Assembly: GCA_964555675.1 (NCBI GenBank)
Contig: CAZKTU010000001.1
Location: forward strand, 62,001-126,000
DNA length: 64,000 nt
Reading direction: 5' to 3'
From: CAIWXH01 sp964555675
Lineage (GTDB): Bacteria > Chloroflexota > Chloroflexia > Chloroflexales > Chloroflexaceae
Position 1 is the first letter of the stretch. Each line of letters opens with the position of its first letter. Of this stretch, positions 17,698 to 25,918 are shown one piece after another. Under the pieces are notes generated by a model. It worked only from the letters and a program-made list of their open reading frames with translations, was not told where the DNA came from and searched no databases. A program made the translations under genes and the position numbers.

Positions 17698-17710
17698 TTT
17701 TTCATTTTTA
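17698..17710 (-). promoter_or_regulatory. AAAAATGA-type early promoter motif
   Basis: Minus-strand TAAAAATGAAAAA, about 50 nt upstream of the start at 17647; overlaps the RNase H stop codon. Confidence 0.55.
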
Positions 17711-18442
17711 AGTACATTTTATGTTTGCGAGAAAATCTGCATAATCGTTACCTTCATTTCCAGAATGTCCTTCTACCCATTTAAAATATAAAATATTACC
17801 ATATCCTATATGAACTTTGATTTCATATAATATCTGCTCCCATAACTCTTTATTTTTTACAGGTTTTTTATTTGCTGACATCCAACCATTATTTATCCAA
17901 TTTCCTATCCATCCTGTTAATGGTAATTGAGTAACTAATCCATATTCTGCATTTCCTGATATACCAATAGAATTTGATGAGTTGTCGCTTTGCAATGTTG
18001 TAATACCTTGAAGAGTATATTTACTATCAGAATGAATTACAATAGTATATATTTCATTATCATTTTTTGGTAATATTCTTAACATATTTGCCATAGCTGT
18101 CAATTCCATTTGTTGATTAGTAGTATTATCTTTTCCATCATAACTAATAAATTTAATTAATGTATTATTATTATATTGTTCGTAAAAACACCCCCAACCT
18201 CCTTTTTTTGTTCCTTTACATGCTCCATCACAATATCCGTTAATAATATTTATTATCGTTCCAGTATTAAATATATCGATACAAGTTTTAATCTCTTTTT
18301 CACGTTCAATCTCATAATTTAAAGTTTCAATGCAATTTTTAATTTCTTTTTCACATATATTTTCTTTAGAAGGTTTTATCATCTTTACTATTTCTGGAGA
18401 TTTTGAATCATTTTTTATCAATCCTAAACGTTGTTTAATCAT
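17708..18442 (-). CDS. rnhA: Ribonuclease H (type 1 fold)
   Basis: 244 residues. The RNase H domain spans about 66-242: Asp72 in GYCDGACKG, Glu113 in QQMELTA, Asp139 in IHSDSKY, and the final His226/Asp233 in VEGHSGNEGND. All four catalytic acids are present. The N-terminal ~60 residues are Lys/Glu-rich and unrelated to the hybrid-binding domain of eukaryotic RNase H1 as far as I can see. It degrades RNA in RNA-DNA hybrids, for primer removal or R-loop clearance. An AAAAATGA motif about 40 nt upstream fits early expression with the replication genes. Confidence 0.93.
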   Translation of the reverse strand: MIKQRLGLIKNDSKSPEIVKMIKPSKENICEKEIKNCIETLNYEIEREKEIKTCIDIFNTGTIINIINGYCDGACKGTKKGGWGCFYEQYNNNTLIKFISYDGKDNTTNQQMELTAMANMLRILPKNDNEIYTIVIHSDSKYTLQGITTLQSDNSSNSIGISGNAEYGLVTQLPLTGWIGNWINNGWMSANKKPVKNKELWEQILYEIKVHIGYGNILYFKWVEGHSGNEGNDYADFLANIKCT

Positions 18443-18479
18443 TTTAAGAATTTTTAATTAAAATAAAAAAATTATTTTC

Positions 18480-18492
18480 TTTTTCATTTTTA
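18480..18492 (-). promoter_or_regulatory. AAAAATGA-type early promoter motif (RNase H)
   Basis: Minus-strand TAAAAATGAAAA about 40 nt upstream of the RNase H start codon. Confidence 0.6.
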
Positions 18493-18558
18493 AAAATAGA
18501 TTATTAAATATGCATTTATTTAAATATTATTACTTAATAATTAAAATTTTAATTTGAA

Positions 18559-19104
18559 ATGATAAATTTTGAACCTGTATGTATAGAATATAAATCACTT
18601 GACGTTTTCGATTCTTATAATATATCAAATTACATAAATATTATGTCAAATCATCCTTTGAATAATCCTTATGTAAATATAAATGGTGCTTATATAAATA
18701 ATTATAAAATTAAATGTAATATATTTAATGATGAAATTATTATACCACGAATCTTTGATTGTTTTTCAAATTTAAAAATAATATTAATGCTTGAAAATAA
18801 CGTTGTTTATAAAACTATAGATTGTGAAAGTATTTTAGCAGATGATATAGAAATTTATATAGATAAAAATATTCCGGTACCAATATTTTTAGGTAGTCTT
18901 AGTTTTATAAAAATATATTATCATATTAATGAAAATGAACGTAAAATAATAAAAGATATATATCTTGATTATACAGGGTATTTTTTAGAAAGAAAATATA
19001 AAATGGAATTGATTGAACTATCTGGATATAATAATATAAAATATAGTAATGTATATTTTTATAGAGGGTGTGTATTAAGTAATAGAAAAAGAAAAGAACA
19101 TTAA
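18559..19104 (+). CDS. Hypothetical protein
   Basis: 181 residues, predicted mainly beta with an acidic region around 95-110 and a very basic C-terminus (SNRKRKEH). No family recognised. Ends just before an unusually long palindrome. Confidence 0.65.
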   Translation: MINFEPVCIEYKSLDVFDSYNISNYINIMSNHPLNNPYVNINGAYINNYKIKCNIFNDEIIIPRIFDCFSNLKIILMLENNVVYKTIDCESILADDIEIYIDKNIPVPIFLGSLSFIKIYYHINENERKIIKDIYLDYTGYFLERKYKMELIELSGYNNIKYSNVYFYRGCVLSNRKRKEH

Positions 19105-19105
19105 C

Positions 19106-19132
19106 TAAAAAATACTCAATGAGTATTTTTTA
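19106..19132. terminator. Extended palindromic hairpin terminator
   Basis: 13-bp arms (TAAAAAATACTCA and complement) around a central A. The longest version of the ACTC/GAGT hairpin in the window, 2 nt after the stop at 19104. Confidence 0.75.
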
Positions 19133-19147
19133 ATATTATTTAAATAA

Positions 19148-19804
19148 ATGGATTGTGATTACTTATTTAAAGTATTATTTATAGGAGACAGTAATTGCGG
19201 AAAAACAGCATTGACAGAAAGAATAGTTGATAATGTTTTTCATGATTCTTTACAATCTACTATAGGTATAGATTTTAAATTTAAAACTATATTATTACCT
19301 GATACTCGTATTTCTCCATCATATTCAAATATAAAAACTATTAAATTACAAATATGGGATGCAGCTGGTCAAGAAAAATTTAAATCTATAGTTAGTTCAT
19401 ATTATAGAAATAGTCATATTGTTTTTATAGTTTACGATTTAACAAATATGAATAGTTTTAACAATATAGAAAAATGGTTATCAGAATTAAAAAAACAATG
19501 TTTAACAAATCCTATTATAACAATATTAGGAAATAAATGCGATTTAAAAAGTAAAAGATGCGTTACAGATGATGATATTGACAAATTATTATTTAGATTA
19601 AATAATTCATCAAATGATATTCCTATAAAACATTATATTACTAGTGCAAAAAATAATTATTCAGACTTTAATGATGATGAGATAATTTTATCAAAAGTTT
19701 TTAATAAAACGGTAGAATTATGTTATTATAATTATAATATTCAACTAAATAATACAATAAAACTAACAAATGATACTAAATCTTTTAGTAAATGTTGTCA
19801 TTAA
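19148..19804 (+). CDS. Rab-family small GTPase
   Basis: 218 residues. G1 GDSNCGKT (13-20), effector Thr38 in STIGIDF, G3 WDAAGQE (70-76), G4 GNKCD (128-132), G5 TSAK (165-168). The C-terminus KCCH is a CCX-type double-cysteine signal for geranylgeranylation, so membrane targeting by host Rab machinery is expected. The catalytic Gln of DAAGQE is kept. A short insert (SPSYSN near 57-61) sits between switch I and strand 3. Probably hijacks host vesicle traffic during factory formation or entry. Acquired from a eukaryote. Confidence 0.93.
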   Translation: MDCDYLFKVLFIGDSNCGKTALTERIVDNVFHDSLQSTIGIDFKFKTILLPDTRISPSYSNIKTIKLQIWDAAGQEKFKSIVSSYYRNSHIVFIVYDLTNMNSFNNIEKWLSELKKQCLTNPIITILGNKCDLKSKRCVTDDDIDKLLFRLNNSSNDIPIKHYITSAKNNYSDFNDDEIILSKVFNKTVELCYYNYNIQLNNTIKLTNDTKSFSKCCH

Positions 19805-19835
19805 AATTTTTATTTCGGCGATAGTAATATATTTG

Positions 19836-19861
19836 TTTTATTGGTAAGTTTACCAATAAAA
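19836..19861. terminator. Hairpin terminator of different sequence
   Basis: 12-bp arms TTTTATTGGTAA / TTACCAATAAAA with a 2-nt spacer, 31 nt after the Rab stop. No ACTC/GAGT palindrome is present here. Confidence 0.6.
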
Positions 19862-19898
19862 CTTTTAATAAAAGTAAATTTTATTTATTATTAATAAA

Positions 19899-20216
19899 AT
19901 GTCTCACTTTAAAAATATTCTAATTGCATTACTAGTTGCATATCTTGTTATAGATCTATGTGCAACATATGTTACTAAGCTACCTCATAATGGTTTTGTA
20001 GCAGTATTCATGTCATTAAAAAATGAAAACAGATCGAGAGCTTTACAAATTCTCGGACTTGGAGTAGCATTTGGTTTAGTTACTTTCTTTGCTATGAGAA
20101 GTTTTAATTGTAGATGTGGTAGCTGTACTTATTGTAGAAAATGCGATCATAAATATACATATTTAGATAACGTTTCTGGAATGGAAGATCCTGGATATTT
20201 TAAATCATCTTATTAA
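19899..20216 (+). CDS. Small two-transmembrane protein with cysteine cluster
   Basis: 105 residues. Two hydrophobic segments (about 6-25, ILIALLVAYLVIDLCATYV, and about 48-66, ALQILGLGVAFGLVTFFAM) are followed by a Cys-rich stretch CRCGSCTYCRKC (near 71-82) that could bind zinc or form disulphides, the latter in line with the redox chemistry of viral membrane proteins. Tail of ~25 residues. Probably a virion membrane protein; no named family recognised. Confidence 0.72.
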   Translation: MSHFKNILIALLVAYLVIDLCATYVTKLPHNGFVAVFMSLKNENRSRALQILGLGVAFGLVTFFAMRSFNCRCGSCTYCRKCDHKYTYLDNVSGMEDPGYFKSSY

Positions 20217-20237
20217 ATTACTCAATGAGTAATTTAA
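20213..20237. terminator. Palindromic hairpin terminator
   Basis: 12-bp arms TTAAATTACTCA / TGAGTAATTTAA around central A; includes the stop codon of the gene ending at 20216. Confidence 0.75.
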
Positions 20238-20245
20238 AACAATTA

Positions 20246-20276
20246 ATGTTTTACTATTAATTTGCTAGTAAAACAT
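20246..20276. terminator. Second hairpin, different sequence
   Basis: 11-bp arms ATGTTTTACTA / TAGTAAAACAT with a 9-nt loop, between convergent genes. Function as back-up terminator is a guess. Confidence 0.45.
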
Positions 20277-20369
20277 AACCACATATTAGAGTTATAAAAT
20301 TTTTGCTGGAAGTAAAATTGGATTTATAGATTTTTAAAGTCAGAAAATAAATTTCCCTAGAAAGATGTA

Positions 20370-20392
20370 ATTTCTACTCGGTGAGTAGAAAT
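20370..20392. terminator. Palindromic hairpin terminator (CTACTC variant)
   Basis: Stem ATTTCTACTC/GAGTAGAAAT, loop GGT, 7 nt after the stop of the minus-strand gene at 20400. The outer pairs differ from the consensus but stay complementary. Confidence 0.75.
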
Positions 20393-20399
20393 ATTTAAA

Positions 20400-21677
20400 T
20401 TATTGAATATCAGTATCTGCACCATGACATGCTAAATTACTAATACATAAATGAGGTTCTATCTTAAGTTGTGTTATATTATTCATCATTTCTATCATAA
20501 ACCAATCGATTGGTTGACAAACTTTATATTTTTTAACACAACCTAATAATACTTTTGCCCCTTCTGGTTTAATTAAATATGAAAATGTTCCGCCACCGTG
20601 AGACCTTTTAATTTTAGGATTTAATTGATAAATATTAATTAAATTTGATTCTAATAACATAGTATCACTTGGATCTTCATAAGGTATATCATCATGAAAT
20701 CCTAGATAACATAGTTCCCATCCTGGAACTTTAGAAGATTTATCAGTTAATAATTTAATTAATTCTGTAAATCTCTCTTCAAAATTAATAACAAAATTTA
20801 CATCATCTTCAAGAATCATATATATGTTATCGTTATTTTTATCTTCTGCAATTTGCGTCCATAGTTCAATATGGGTCAATGCACAACCTAAAGCACCACC
20901 TGTTAATTTTTGGACTGGATAACTATTTTTCTTTTTATTAATATAAGAATTATCTATTGAAAATATCTGATCAATATTTAATTCAGTATTATTAAATTTA
21001 ATAATATTCGATTCAATATATTTACCATCAACAGCTTCGAATCTTTCAATTTGAAGAGAACTATATTTCTTTGACAGCGATAAAAATTTTTCATATCTAT
21101 CAGGTCTTCTTTTAAGATTGATTACATATGATTTAATCGGTTGAGGATTTAATTCTACAATTTTAGATTCAGGTTGAGGGTACCAAATATCACGTAATAT
21201 TCTTTTAATAATTGTTTCTATCTGTTTATTATTCATAACTTCTACAAAAATATTACCAACGCTATTTCTTTTACTTTTTAGATATGGATAATATTTTTCT
21301 GTTAATTCTAAATAATGTTTTAAATCTCTGCAAAATATACCATCTATTTTATCTAAAATATTATATAATAATAAAGTAGAACCGCCTTCCATTTCAATAC
21401 CTCTATAATTAGGATTAATAAAATTACTTTTATCAATAAGTAAATATATCTTCTTTGCAACTACTGGGATTTGGATAAAAAAACTTATAGATTCCACTAA
21501 AATAATTATATCGTAAGAATCTGTTGGTTTATATTCATTAAAATGTAAATATCGACATTTAGATTGACTTAAAGGTCCGGTTGGTACGTGAAAACAATAA
21601 AAATCTATACCTGATACAACGTTTGCAACAATATCAGGAAATTTAATATATTCATATGAAAAAAATGCAAGTTTCAT
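20400..21677 (-). CDS. Glycosyltransferase family 25 protein
   Basis: 425 residues. The C-terminal ~245 residues are a GT25 (LPS/collagen glycosyltransferase) domain: YVINLKRRPDRYEKF near 180, ERFEAVDGKYI, GGALGCALTHIELW, and the metal-binding MILEDDVNF near 290, ending CHGADTDIQ. The N-terminal ~175 residues look like an unrelated glycan-related or GT-B-like Rossmann region (SYDIIILVESISFF) that I cannot name. It likely adds sugars to virion fibres or other viral proteins, as mimiviruses glycosylate their own fibres; the fibre cassette is 7 kb away. Confidence 0.88.
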   Translation of the reverse strand: MKLAFFSYEYIKFPDIVANVVSGIDFYCFHVPTGPLSQSKCRYLHFNEYKPTDSYDIIILVESISFFIQIPVVAKKIYLLIDKSNFINPNYRGIEMEGGSTLLLYNILDKIDGIFCRDLKHYLELTEKYYPYLKSKRNSVGNIFVEVMNNKQIETIIKRILRDIWYPQPESKIVELNPQPIKSYVINLKRRPDRYEKFLSLSKKYSSLQIERFEAVDGKYIESNIIKFNNTELNIDQIFSIDNSYINKKKNSYPVQKLTGGALGCALTHIELWTQIAEDKNNDNIYMILEDDVNFVINFEERFTELIKLLTDKSSKVPGWELCYLGFHDDIPYEDPSDTMLLESNLINIYQLNPKIKRSHGGGTFSYLIKPEGAKVLLGCVKKYKVCQPIDWFMIEMMNNITQLKIEPHLCISNLACHGADTDIQ

Positions 21678-21789
21678 ATTAAAAATTATTATTTTTTAAT
21701 AAAATTTTTATTAATATAATTGAGAGAACCTCTTAGATATAAAGATACTAATGTTTATCTCAAATATTTTTTTCTTTAAAAAATATTAG

Positions 21790-21806
21790 ATTACTCGATG
21801 AGTAAT
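21790..21806. terminator. Palindromic hairpin terminator
   Basis: Stem ATTACTC/GAGTAAT, loop GAT, 2 nt after the stop at 21809. Confidence 0.75.
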
Positions 21807-21808
21807 TA

Positions 21809-22489
21809 TTACTTCTTTATTACAGTTGCATGTACATGTTCATTTAATAGTGATAATGATTTTATAGAAATATTTTTACCAGTATGTGATAAATGATCAC
21901 CTAATGACGAACATACGATTTCCGTATCATTATTTGTTTGAAGATCTATTTCATCGTCGTTTTTAATAACAGAATACTTTATTAAAAAATTTACAGAATT
22001 AGAGTGTGTAAATACGTCTTTTTCTATAAAAATAGAAAGGAATTGGTCAGGAGAAACTATATGATAAATAGTTTCAGAATAATTTATAGGTATAAGACTA
22101 TCATTTATATCTTTTAAACTTTTAGCTTGTTTAAACCCTAAAGTACCATTCCAAAATTCTCTATTATCATTATTATAATATGTACCACACAGTATTAAAT
22201 TTTTATCTACTAACTTATTATAATCGTTAGTATAAAAATTATCATTAATATAAGCTGAAATTGATGAAGACTCAATAACAATCATTCTATTTGATGAAAT
22301 TCTATATTCATAATATTCTTTATTATTAAATTTGATAGTACCTACTGAATCTTTTTTACAATTATAATATGTTGATACAGAATCTATGATATCTTCAAGT
22401 TTTTTTGTTATAATTGTATTTTTCTTAAATTTATTGTAAATATTTTTGTTATTAGATTGACAATAAATATCATATTCATTACAATTCAT
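21809..22489 (-). CDS. Hypothetical protein
   Basis: 226 residues from the ATG at 22489 (MNCNEYDIYC). An upstream in-frame TTG is less likely as start. Predicted alpha/beta with repeated Y/N/I-rich strands. Ends with HVHATVIKK. No family recognised. Confidence 0.65.
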   Translation of the reverse strand: MNCNEYDIYCQSNNKNIYNKFKKNTIITKKLEDIIDSVSTYYNCKKDSVGTIKFNNKEYYEYRISSNRMIVIESSSISAYINDNFYTNDYNKLVDKNLILCGTYYNNDNREFWNGTLGFKQAKSLKDINDSLIPINYSETIYHIVSPDQFLSIFIEKDVFTHSNSVNFLIKYSVIKNDDEIDLQTNNDTEIVCSSLGDHLSHTGKNISIKSLSLLNEHVHATVIKK

Positions 22490-22521
22490 TTTAAATAGCA
22501 ATTTTTAAATTTTAAATAACA

Positions 22522-22540
22522 AATTACTCAATGAGTAATT
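22522..22540. terminator. Palindromic hairpin terminator
   Basis: Stem AATTACTC/GAGTAATT, loop AAT, 5 nt after the stop at 22546. Confidence 0.75.
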
Positions 22541-22545
22541 ATACT

Positions 22546-23229
22546 TTAATATTCTTCATCTACCTTAACTGCTTCCCATGGTTTATTTTTTGGAATACAA
22601 TCAGGAGGGATTTCTAAAATCTCTTCATCGTCATATCCAACAGAAGGTGTATATTGAGATTGACCCCAACCTTTTACAACACTCATAGATGGTAATGCTT
22701 CACAGTCGATCTTATAATATTGTAATTTCTTTTGTACGGGAGGTTGCTGGGGTTGTTGTCTTTGTGGTCGTTGTTGTCTTTGTATCATTTGTTGTTGAGG
22801 AACTTGCATCATTTGTTGTTGAGGAACTTGCATTTGTTGTTGCTGAGGAGTTTGTTGCTGTTGTATTTGGACTAGTAATTTGTCTATACTTGCTTTAAAT
22901 GCTTTTGGGTCTCTATTAGCTTGTAATTTTGCAAAAGGTTTACCATTTATATAACAATATAATACTGGAGGCATTTGAATGGGTGTATCGGTATCTTTTG
23001 ACGCCTGAACAATCTGAGGATATTGACTTAAATCAACTGCTGCAAATTTTATTCTTGATTCCATTTGAGCAACATTTAAATATGAAGCATCAAATTGTCT
23101 ACAAGCATCATTGCCTTTACTATAATAATATAATAAACAAATACCTTGTATATTAATACATAATTGTTTTTTGTTACCTATTGTTGTGTTATTAAAATCG
23201 CTTTTAGAAAGATGAATAATATTTGCCAT
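22546..23229 (-). CDS. Thioredoxin-fold protein with Q-rich tail (mimivirus R362-like)
   Basis: 227 residues. The N-terminal ~110 residues have the thioredoxin fold pattern: LLYYYSKGNDACRQFD at the active-site position, KFAAVDLSQYP, cis-Pro region QMPPVLYCYINGKP. The CxxC motif is absent (only one Cys, in ACRQF), so classical disulphide exchange is unlikely. A Gln-rich linker follows (about 118-170), then a short conserved tail. Mimivirus has a virion-associated thioredoxin-domain protein of this kind (R362). The role may be structural or chaperone-like. Confidence 0.75.
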   Translation of the reverse strand: MANIIHLSKSDFNNTTIGNKKQLCINIQGICLLYYYSKGNDACRQFDASYLNVAQMESRIKFAAVDLSQYPQIVQASKDTDTPIQMPPVLYCYINGKPFAKLQANRDPKAFKASIDKLLVQIQQQQTPQQQQMQVPQQQMMQVPQQQMIQRQQRPQRQQPQQPPVQKKLQYYKIDCEALPSMSVVKGWGQSQYTPSVGYDDEEILEIPPDCIPKNKPWEAVKVDEEY

Positions 23230-23279
23230 TTCTTAAAAGATTTATTATATATAAAGTTAACTTTTTAAATCTAATTTAA

Positions 23280-24050
23280 TTATTGCGTTACATAACTAGG
23301 ATGCAAATATACACCTTGAAATAAAGATTCATAAAAAATATTATCAATTTTAGACGGCCATGAATAACCATATTCTAACCATTCTTTATAATCATTATTA
23401 AATTTATCAAAAATCTCATTTTTATTAGATGTATAATATGAATCTTTTTTAATTAACGATGAAAAATGTGATAGTATTATAGGGCTGTTATTATATTCTC
23501 TCCACCAAGGAGAAATAATTTTCAAATTTTTTATTTCTTCTATTTCCATATTATTCTTAAATTTTCTATCTAACCATATACTGATACATGAATTAATATA
23601 AAGTTTGAGAGAATCAGTATAACCTATCCACATTTTTACAGCTGGATGACCTGAAAATCCAAGTGATATAATTTTTTCTTCTTTTAACAAATTTAAGTAT
23701 TTTATAATACTATTATCATATTTTACCAATTTAAAATTTTCATTTATTTTTCGATATATTAATCTTTCATTTAATGCCAAATATCTCTTTCTAATAGTAT
23801 CTACCCAATTACATCTATTTATAAACATTTGTATCTGTTGATTAATAGGTAATTTTAATTCGTCTTCGTTTACATCATTAATAATATCCCAATTGTAATA
23901 TTTTGCTATACATTTTAAATTTAAAATAATATCAAGTATTTGTTTAGCTTCCACCCTTTGTTTTCCAAGTCTTTTATTATCTAATAAACTTGCATTTATC
24001 AAATAATCAGGGTCGAAATTATTAGATGTTAAAATAAATGTATTAACCAT
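23280..24050 (-). CDS. Pyrimidine-dimer DNA glycosylase-like protein (PF03013 family)
   Basis: 256 residues. Diagnostic blocks are MVNTFILTSNNFDPDYLINA, LDNKRLGKQRVEAKQILDII (14-45), GHPAVKMWIGY (around 132-142) and SCISIW. These match the Pyr_excise/MSMEG_6728-type family, related to T4 endonuclease V-like glycosylases. Expected to act in DNA repair, though many family members are uncharacterised and often lack the N-terminal Thr nucleophile of EndoV. The C-terminal ~60 residues are unassigned. An AAAAATGA motif about 45 nt upstream fits early expression with other repair genes. Confidence 0.75.
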   Translation of the reverse strand: MVNTFILTSNNFDPDYLINASLLDNKRLGKQRVEAKQILDIILNLKCIAKYYNWDIINDVNEDELKLPINQQIQMFINRCNWVDTIRKRYLALNERLIYRKINENFKLVKYDNSIIKYLNLLKEEKIISLGFSGHPAVKMWIGYTDSLKLYINSCISIWLDRKFKNNMEIEEIKNLKIISPWWREYNNSPIILSHFSSLIKKDSYYTSNKNEIFDKFNNDYKEWLEYGYSWPSKIDNIFYESLFQGVYLHPSYVTQ

Positions 24051-24093
24051 GTATGAAATAAAAATTTAAAATTAAATAAAATATTTTATCTAA

Positions 24094-24105
24094 TTTTCAT
24101 TTTTA
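24094..24105 (-). promoter_or_regulatory. AAAAATGA-type early promoter motif
   Basis: Minus-strand TAAAAATGAAAA about 45 nt upstream of the start at 24050. Confidence 0.6.
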
Positions 24106-24132
24106 GAATAATAATATTTTATATATCAATAA

Positions 24133-24696
24133 ATGGTTAAAAAGAAATCTCCTATTTTAAGTTCTGACATGGGAACGACATTATATGATGAAAGTAATTA
24201 TACTGTATCATTATTAGGAAAATTACTAAGTATAATTCTATTATTTATTGGTATAATAGTTGCGTTTACATTATTAATTACAGGTTATAGAGAATTATAT
24301 GATAAACATTCTGGAAAAACAATTGGTACAGTTATAAAAGTTTACGAATCTGAATGTTTTAAATCTGTTTCTTCATTTGATTCAAGACTTGATGGAAGTT
24401 TGGTATATGATTATGATTGTTTTGTTGATATAGAATACACTATTGGTGGTAAAAAATATATTAAACAGAATTTTGAAATTATATCTCAAAATTCTGTTAA
24501 AAAAGATATGATAATACATGTACTTTATGATCCACATAATCCATATGATGTAGTTCACGAATCTTCACCAAAAGTTAAAGGATATGTATATTTAATAAGT
24601 GGTATATTTGTTATATTATTAATTAGTATTATAGTATTTCTAATTGTTAAATTTACAAGTACAAAATTATTGAAAGGGATCTTAAATGTTAATTAA
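24133..24696 (+). CDS. DUF3592-like two-transmembrane protein
   Basis: 187 residues. Transmembrane segments at about 30-55 (LLSIILLFIGIIVAFTLLITGY) and 155-178 (VYLISGIFVILLISIIVFLIV) flank a beta-rich extracytoplasmic/luminal domain. The domain pattern, GTVIKV...DCFVDIEYTIGGKKY...VLYDPHNPYDVV, is typical of DUF3592. Function unknown; membrane protein of virion or host membranes. Confidence 0.75.
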   Translation: MVKKKSPILSSDMGTTLYDESNYTVSLLGKLLSIILLFIGIIVAFTLLITGYRELYDKHSGKTIGTVIKVYESECFKSVSSFDSRLDGSLVYDYDCFVDIEYTIGGKKYIKQNFEIISQNSVKKDMIIHVLYDPHNPYDVVHESSPKVKGYVYLISGIFVILLISIIVFLIVKFTSTKLLKGILNVN

Positions 24697-24700
24697 AAAA

Positions 24701-24713
24701 TACTCATTGAGTA
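24701..24713. terminator. Palindromic hairpin terminator
   Basis: Stem TACTC/GAGTA, loop ATT, 4 nt after the stop at 24696 and 4 nt before the next start codon. Confidence 0.7.
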
Positions 24714-24717
24714 ATAA

Positions 24718-25878
24718 ATGAATAATAAACTATTGTTACAATCAAAATTATCAAATAAACAATTAGATTTATTAAATAAATCGGATATTATATATAGTTT
24801 GATCAGATTTCAGCTATATCATGAGGCTTATAAATTTATTCAAGATAATCCAGATATTAATTTAAATCATCTTGAATTAAATATAATTAAAGGAATATGC
24901 CTGAGAAATATTTTACGTTTAAATAATTATTTTTTTCATGAAAGTAAAATTTGCATAGATTCGTTTGTAGAAATATTAAATAATGATCTTCAATTTTCAA
25001 TACCATATGGTATTGAAAATGTAAAAAATTGTACTAAAAATGTTGTTATAACAATGACAACATGTAAAAGAATAGAATTGTTTAAAAAAACAATTAGATC
25101 ATTGATATATAATATTCAAAGCGACTGGAATTTAATCAAATCTATTGTTGTTATTGATGATATGTCATCTGAAGATGATAGAAAAGAAATGGTTGAAGCA
25201 TTCCCTTTTATCAAATATATTTTTAAAGATGAAAAAGATAAAGGTCATGCAAAAAGTTTAGATATATTATTTAGTTGTAATGAAGTAAAAAATAGTAAAT
25301 ATGTATTTCATTTGGAAGACGACTGGGTAGCAGCTGAAAAATATGGTTATATCTCATCTGCAATTCAAGTTTTAGAAAAAGCATCAACTAATAATTCGAC
25401 GGATAATGAATTAACTAATGTAGTTCAAGTAACTATCAATAGATGCGATGGTAAAGATTCGGATAGTCATAACTTGAATTTAGTAGGTTATGAAACTTTG
25501 AATTTAGATGAATTAAATTTAAATACTGATTTAAAATTTAATAGCGACCTAAAAAAATTAGGTCTAGCAAAACGAATATATATCCCTAAAGAATCTCCAG
25601 AATATAATAAATATTTCGAAACACATCCAGGTGTAGGAAGCGTATATTGGCCTTATTTTACATTAAGACCGTCTATAATAAGAACAGATGCTTTATTAAA
25701 TTTATTACCATTTTATGAAGGAGAAAATAAAGGATTTTTTGAATTTAGAATTGCTAATAAATTTAATAATTTAGGATATAAGAGCATATTTTTTAATGGA
25801 ATATATTTTTATGATATCGGAGATGATAATAATAATGCATATAAGCTTAATAATCATGATCAATTCAATAGTGCTTAA
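24718..25878 (+). CDS. Glycosyltransferase, GT-A (family 2-like)
   Basis: 386 residues. GT-A fold landmarks are VVITMTTCKRIELFKKTIRSL (near 107-127), VVIDDMSSEDDRKEMVEAF (near 142-160), and the metal-binding LEDDW (near 198-202). The region around 300-345 (HPGVGSVYWPYFTLRPS) is a probable acceptor loop. The N-terminal ~100 residues are helical. Probably part of viral glycan synthesis with the GT25 gene. Confidence 0.8.
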   Translation: MNNKLLLQSKLSNKQLDLLNKSDIIYSLIRFQLYHEAYKFIQDNPDINLNHLELNIIKGICLRNILRLNNYFFHESKICIDSFVEILNNDLQFSIPYGIENVKNCTKNVVITMTTCKRIELFKKTIRSLIYNIQSDWNLIKSIVVIDDMSSEDDRKEMVEAFPFIKYIFKDEKDKGHAKSLDILFSCNEVKNSKYVFHLEDDWVAAEKYGYISSAIQVLEKASTNNSTDNELTNVVQVTINRCDGKDSDSHNLNLVGYETLNLDELNLNTDLKFNSDLKKLGLAKRIYIPKESPEYNKYFETHPGVGSVYWPYFTLRPSIIRTDALLNLLPFYEGENKGFFEFRIANKFNNLGYKSIFFNGIYFYDIGDDNNNAYKLNNHDQFNSA

Positions 25879-25880
25879 TT

Positions 25881-25897
25881 TTTACTCATCGAGTAAA
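25881..25897. terminator. Palindromic hairpin terminator
   Basis: Stem TTTACTC/GAGTAAA, loop ATC. Between convergent stops at 25878 and 25919. Confidence 0.75.
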
Positions 25898-25918
25898 CTT
25901 AATTATGTTCTCATTAAA

